NCBI GenBank assembly: GCA_017987425.1
Contig: JAGNTT010000030.1
Coordinates: 1 to 15,217 of the forward strand
Length of the DNA: 15,217 nucleotides
Origin: Candidatus Omnitrophota bacterium
GTDB lineage: Bacteria > Omnitrophota > Gorgyraeia > Zapsychrales > Fredricksoniimonadaceae
Reading direction: 5' to 3'
Shown: in pieces, positions 13,778 to 15,217 of the stretch
How the letters are laid out: each line of letters begins with the position of its first letter
Numbering within the stretch: position 1 is the first letter of the stretch
Program-made: the position numbers and the translations under genes
Notes under the pieces: model-generated
Database searches by the model: none
What the model saw: only the letters and a program-made list of their open reading frames with translations
What the model was told of the DNA's origin: nothing

Positions 13778-15217
13778 CTAAATTTTTTTAGGATGAACTT
13801 TAATAAGCCGGTTAAATTCATGCATTAAATCTTTTAGACGATCCTCATCACCTGATTCTTTTGCCTGAACCATAAGCTCAGAAATACTCTGTCTCTTGGC
13901 TTTTAACTGTTTCTCTTTAATACGCTGAATACAATCTTCCAATACCCTGACGGAATTCTTTTCCAGAAAATCTTCCTGAGTCGAAATGTTCGAAATGATC
14001 TTTTGTACTTCGAGATCATCGAATGAACCCAAGAAACTTGAAACCGAAAAACTTTCTTTCTCCCCTTCAAATTCGAAGAGTTTCTCGAGGATGATCCGCG
14101 TACGTTTGTCTTCGAATTCTGAAAGCGCAATACTTGCCTTGGCCGAACGGATCAGCCCCGCATCATTAATTAGCAGGCCCAAGACCTGCCGCTCGATGGC
14201 ATTCAGCGGTCTTTGAGCCGCGGGCTTGAGCTGCGGCTTTGCCTCGGGTTTTGTCTGTTTAATTTGCGAGGTTTCTATTTTTCTTCCCTCTCTCAACAAA
14301 ACCTGCTCGGGCAGACCAAGGCGTTCCCCCAACTGCTTCAAGTATCCAAAACGAACAATCTCGTTGTTCATTTTGTAAATCGTGGCCATCATCTGATTAC
14401 AGATTTCGGCTCGCTGCTCGATGTTCTTGACATCGAACTGGGCCGAAAGCCACTGAAGTTTAAAATCAAAGAGCGATTGTGCCGCCTGTATGCGCTTGTC
14501 GAACTCCTCAAGGCCGAACTTCCGGATATAAGAATCCGGGTCTTCGCCGCTGGCCAAATTGGCCACGCGGACATTCATGTCCTGCTCAATAAGAAGATCC
14601 AGACTACGTACCATCGCCGCCTGACCGGCTGCGTCAGCATCATAGAGCATGACGACATTATCGGTGTAACGGCGAACCAGGCGTATTTGCTCCGTCGTTA
14701 AGGCTGTGCCTAATGAGGCAACAATATTATCCACTCCGTATTGGAATGGCAGGATCATGTCCATGTAGCCTTCGACGACGATAACAAAATCTTTTTTGGC
14801 AATCGCGTGGCGCGTCAACTGCAGCCCGAAGAGATGCTGTCCTTTGGTATAGACAGGCGTATCGGGAGAGTTGATATATTTCGCACCCTTATCATCTTTC
14901 ATGGTACGGGCGCCGAAACCGACACACTGCGATTTTACGTCAAAGATCGGAAAAACAATTCGATCACGGAAACGGTCGTAATACCCTTCTTTACTTTCCC
15001 GGGGAACCACTAAACCTGACCGTTCAACCAATTTCAAATCTACATTTTTACTTCTAAGAAAGCCGTATAACCCGTCCCACTCGTCGAGTGCGAAGCCGAG
15101 CCTGAACTGTTTCACATCCTCGAGGCGGAGACCGCGTTCTCTTAAATATCCCCGCGCAACTTCTACAGCGGCATCTTTTTTAGTCAGCAAGTTCTGATGA
15201 AAATATTCAACGGCCAG
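13778..15217 (-). CDS. dnaG: DNA primase, C-terminal 479 residues (5' end outside window)
   Basis: The reading frame is open through the window edge: nine further codons (LAVEYFHQN) precede a TTG that could be mistaken for a start. The N-terminal CHC2 zinc domain, about 120 residues, therefore lies outside. The N-terminal part of the polymerase core (DRFRDRIVFPIFD, then INSPDTPVYTKG) is followed by the TOPRIM motifs: VVEGYMDM (near residue 148) and YDADAAGQ with its metal-binding Asp pair (near 193). The C-terminal 150 residues are the helical DnaB-helicase-binding domain. DnaG makes RNA primers at the replication fork. rpoD begins 11 bases downstream. Whether rpsU lies upstream cannot be seen. 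Confidence 0.97.
   Translation of the reverse strand: MAVEYFHQNLLTKKDAAVEVARGYLRERGLRLEDVKQFRLGFALDEWDGLYGFLRSKNVDLKLVERSGLVVPRESKEGYYDRFRDRIVFPIFDVKSQCVGFGARTMKDDKGAKYINSPDTPVYTKGQHLFGLQLTRHAIAKKDFVIVVEGYMDMILPFQYGVDNIVASLGTALTTEQIRLVRRYTDNVVMLYDADAAGQAAMVRSLDLLIEQDMNVRVANLASGEDPDSYIRKFGLEEFDKRIQAAQSLFDFKLQWLSAQFDVKNIEQRAEICNQMMATIYKMNNEIVRFGYLKQLGERLGLPEQVLLREGRKIETSQIKQTKPEAKPQLKPAAQRPLNAIERQVLGLLINDAGLIRSAKASIALSEFEDKRTRIILEKLFEFEGEKESFSVSSFLGSFDDLEVQKIISNISTQEDFLEKNSVRVLEDCIQRIKEKQLKAKRQSISELMVQAKESGDEDRLKDLMHEFNRLIKVHPKKI

Overview
The window is a bacterial housekeeping segment in which every supported gene lies on the minus strand, so transcription runs from high to low coordinates. 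Base composition is close to balanced by eye. Neither tRNA gene encodes its CCA end, RNase P RNA is of the bacterial A type, and the protein-coding genes are mostly packed with 1-8 base overlaps. I see no phage, insertion sequence, CRISPR or plasmid genes. The combination (dnaG-rpoD, a zinc-ribbon coiled-coil protein, an RNase HI-like protein, yebC-ruvC-ruvA, scpB, then a pheA-hisC-aroF-tyrA-cmk aromatic block and lepA) suggests an uncultivated Gram-negative lineage such as Omnitrophota. That placement rests on gene order and protein character only and is tentative.

Layout in transcription order. (1) 15217-12162: primase dnaG, cut by the window edge, and the primary sigma factor rpoD, closed by a strong intrinsic terminator at 12101-12140. 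(2) 12085-11273: a secreted protein of unknown function, whose start codon sits just 15 bases past the terminator. (3) 11272-10887: a non-coding stretch with a plausible sigma-70 promoter, then a CAT-anticodon tRNA (probably tRNA-Ile2) and tRNA-Val(CAC). (4) 10825-9311: a zinc-ribbon coiled-coil protein, translationally coupled to an RNase HI-family protein whose last 21 codons lie inside the RNase P RNA gene. (5) 9310-9199: a short spacer with two competing or pseudoknotted hairpins. (6) 9198-20: a nearly gap-free run yebC, ruvC, ruvA, scpB, pheA, hisC, aroF, tyrA, cmk, lepA. A further gene probably begins at position 11 and runs off the left edge.

How the genes work together. dnaG and rpoD are the core of the classic macromolecular-synthesis operon, although what lies upstream of dnaG is outside the window. 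ruvC and ruvA supply two of the three parts of the Holliday-junction resolvasome; ruvB is not here. pheA, hisC, aroF and tyrA cover the committed step of the shikimate pathway (DAHP synthase) and the terminal branches to phenylalanine and tyrosine, with a HisC-family aminotransferase placed to do the final transaminations. cmk (CMP kinase) and lepA (EF4) are standard passengers.

I found no convincing undescribed multi-gene system. The points most worth a second look are the rnhA/rnpB overlap, the structured rnpB-yebC spacer whose covariation-like G-U pairs favour the transcribed strand, the missing GGU motif in RNase P L15 matched by uncoded tRNA CCA ends, and the terminator abutting the secreted-protein gene.
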